From Bacilli bacterium (GTDB lineage Bacteria; Bacillota_I; Bacilli_A; Haloplasmatales; Haloplasmataceae): a DNA stretch of 7,087 nucleotides. Numbering within the stretch: position 1 is the stretch's first letter; every line of letters begins with the position of its first letter. The DNA is taken from NCBI GenBank assembly GCA_012513195.1, contig JAAZCR010000133.1:1-7087 (forward strand), in the 5' to 3' direction. Below the pieces are notes generated by a model that was given only the letters and a program-made list of their open reading frames with translations, did not search any database and was not told the origin of the DNA. Position numbers and translations under genes: made by a program. Positions 5,819 to 7,087 of the stretch are shown one piece after another.

Positions 5819-7087
5819 ATGTTCCTACCAGCCATTTTGGCCTCATACAGCAATTTATCTACAAAATGGACTATATCTTCAATTGATAAAATCTCGTTAT
5901 AAGTTACGGTGGCAACTCCAAAACTTGCAGTTACAAACTCACTCACAAAGGATTTTTTATGTTCCAATTGTAAGTTTAAAATCTGTTCCCTAATGCTTTC
6001 CGCTATTTTAACTGCTATGAATAAATCCGTATCTGGTAAAATTAACGCAAACTCTTCACCACCATAGCGAGCAACTAAATCTAAAGAACCTGTAATACTA
6101 TTTTGTAGCACTTTACCAACTTGCCATAATACCTCATCGCCATAAACATTCCCGTAGTAATCATTATATTCTTTAAAATGGTCAAGATCTAATAAGATGA
6201 TAGATAAGGTAGAATTGGTACGTTGTAGGCGCGAATATTCATGTTGTAACGTCGCATCAAACATGCGTCGGTTCGCAATGCCTGTTAAACTATCAGTATT
6301 ACTTAATTCTGTCAGTAATAATTCCATGGCTTTTCGTTCATTGATATCGGTATACATCGCAAAACTACCTGCGAAATTACCATCATCGATAATTGGTTTC
6401 GCTGAAATCAAAAACCAGTGACTTTCATTATTTTTTGTGAGTAACTGACATTCATATACAGAACCTTCCCCACGTTTTCGTAATGCTTCTTGATGATAAT
6501 AAATATCTAATGCATGTTCGGGGAAAAAAGATTTATAATCTTTTCCAATCATCTCTTGTGTCGTATATCCTAACATCTTTGCCATATTTTCATTCGCAAA
6601 GGTAACTCGATAGTTTTGATCAAAGATGATAATACCTTCAATCGCAGTTTCAACGATTTGTTGGAAGCTAAATTCACTTTTTTCAAGGTTCTTTTGGATT
6701 TCTTGTACGCGTAAATCACTTCGCTCTTTCACAAGCATTAAGATAATAAATCCTGACATTAAGAAGATAAAGAAACTAGTACCTGTTATGATGCTAATTA
6801 TTAAGATATTATCTAAATTTAAAGCTAGTTTAGGAAATAGTAAGCAAATAACAGCAACTACACAAAAGACTGAACCAGCCAAAATGTAACTTGCACCTAG
6901 AATAGACTTTAATGAAAAGCGCAAATTACTCTTACTAGTTAAATAGATACTAGGTAAAAAGTATAAACCACTTTGAATAAGAAACACTATACCATGACGG
7001 TAAGGAGTACCTATAACCAATGTCAAGCTTGCGACTATAAGTATACCAATGATAAGTAGAAACTGCATCTTAGGTTTAATTGATTTA
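5791..7087 (-). CDS. Membrane PAS-GGDEF diguanylate cyclase, 5' end probably outside window
   Basis: It likely makes cyclic di-GMP from two GTP. Counting from the ATG at 7068, about four membrane helices span residues 3-19, 26-43, 58-79 and 88-112. A charged linker (113-132) leads to a PAS domain (about 133-246, with IVETAIEGIIIFD and DINERKA). The GGDEF domain (about 252-425) has SNTDSLTGIANRRMF, metal-binding LLDLDHFKEYND (292-303) and the active GGEEF (336-340). The catalytic set looks intact. The RxxD product-inhibition site is not: the expected arginine is glycine (GSLD, 327-330). No ribosome binding site precedes ATG 7068, and the frame stays open to the window edge (KSIKPK), so translation probably begins upstream, perhaps with more helices. 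The PAS ligand and signal are unknown. Confidence 0.92.
   Translation of the reverse strand, partial: KSIKPKMQFLLIIGILIVASLTLVIGTPYRHGIVFLIQSGLYFLPSIYLTSKSNLRFSLKSILGASYILAGSVFCVVAVICLLFPKLALNLDNILIISIITGTSFFIFLMSGFIILMLVKERSDLRVQEIQKNLEKSEFSFQQIVETAIEGIIIFDQNYRVTFANENMAKMLGYTTQEMIGKDYKSFFPEHALDIYYHQEALRKRGEGSVYECQLLTKNNESHWFLISAKPIIDDGNFAGSFAMYTDINERKAMELLLTELSNTDSLTGIANRRMFDATLQHEYSRLQRTNSTLSIILLDLDHFKEYNDYYGNVYGDEVLWQVGKVLQNSITGSLDLVARYGGEEFALILPDTDLFIAVKIAESIREQILNLQLEHKKSFVSEFVTASFGVATVTYNEILSIEDIVHFVDKLLYEAKMAGRNMIKYAELKV

Noticed and set aside
6197..6889. Two plus-strand open frames opposite the diguanylate cyclase
   Set aside because: They are antisense shadows of the PAS, GGDEF and membrane regions, with no start signals.
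1..7087. CRISPR array, tRNA, rRNA, riboswitch or defence system
   Set aside because: No regularly spaced repeats, cloverleaf-like segments, recognisable riboswitch cores or defence-gene motifs were seen on either strand.

Overview
The window looks like AT-rich chromosomal DNA from a low-GC Gram-positive bacterium (Bacillota or a close relative). It uses the standard bacterial code: UGA is a genuine stop at the end of the acetyltransferase, and Trp is read from UGG. Ribosome binding sites are purine-rich AGGAG types, and the insertion-sequence flavours are those common in Firmicutes. I cannot name the genus. Every recognisable gene lies on the minus strand, so transcription runs from high to low coordinates.

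Left part (1-2583), an insertion-sequence graveyard. Positions 1-758 are one end of an IS66-family element: tnpA, a frameshifted tnpB, the likely first codons of tnpC, and a terminal inverted repeat ending at 758. Next is one small intact gene (885-1379) for a two-helix membrane protein, with its own promoter, a strong ribosome binding site and a terminator. From about 1585 to 2065 lies a decayed IS256-family transposase with frameshifts, a stop codon and a large internal deletion that removes much of the catalytic core. Positions 2066-2583 hold no intact gene, only palindromes, a possible coding relic and a 66-base imperfect inverted repeat.

Right part (2584-7087), a conserved housekeeping and signalling block. 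Reading with transcription: a membrane-anchored PAS-GGDEF diguanylate cyclase whose 5' end probably lies beyond the window; a perfect 14-bp-stem bidirectional terminator; then a tight three-gene operon. The operon encodes a GNAT acetyltransferase, a single-chain iron-sulfur L-serine dehydratase and a 23S rRNA uracil-5-methyltransferase (RlmD/RlmCD type), with gaps of only 6 and 10 bases. The last two enzymes both carry the cysteine sets expected for [4Fe-4S] clusters.

I found no convincing new biological system. The points most worth checking are the degenerate product-inhibition site of the diguanylate cyclase, the short single-chain serine dehydratase lacking a C-terminal cysteine, the nested IS relics, and the unexplained inverted repeat right after the methyltransferase gene.
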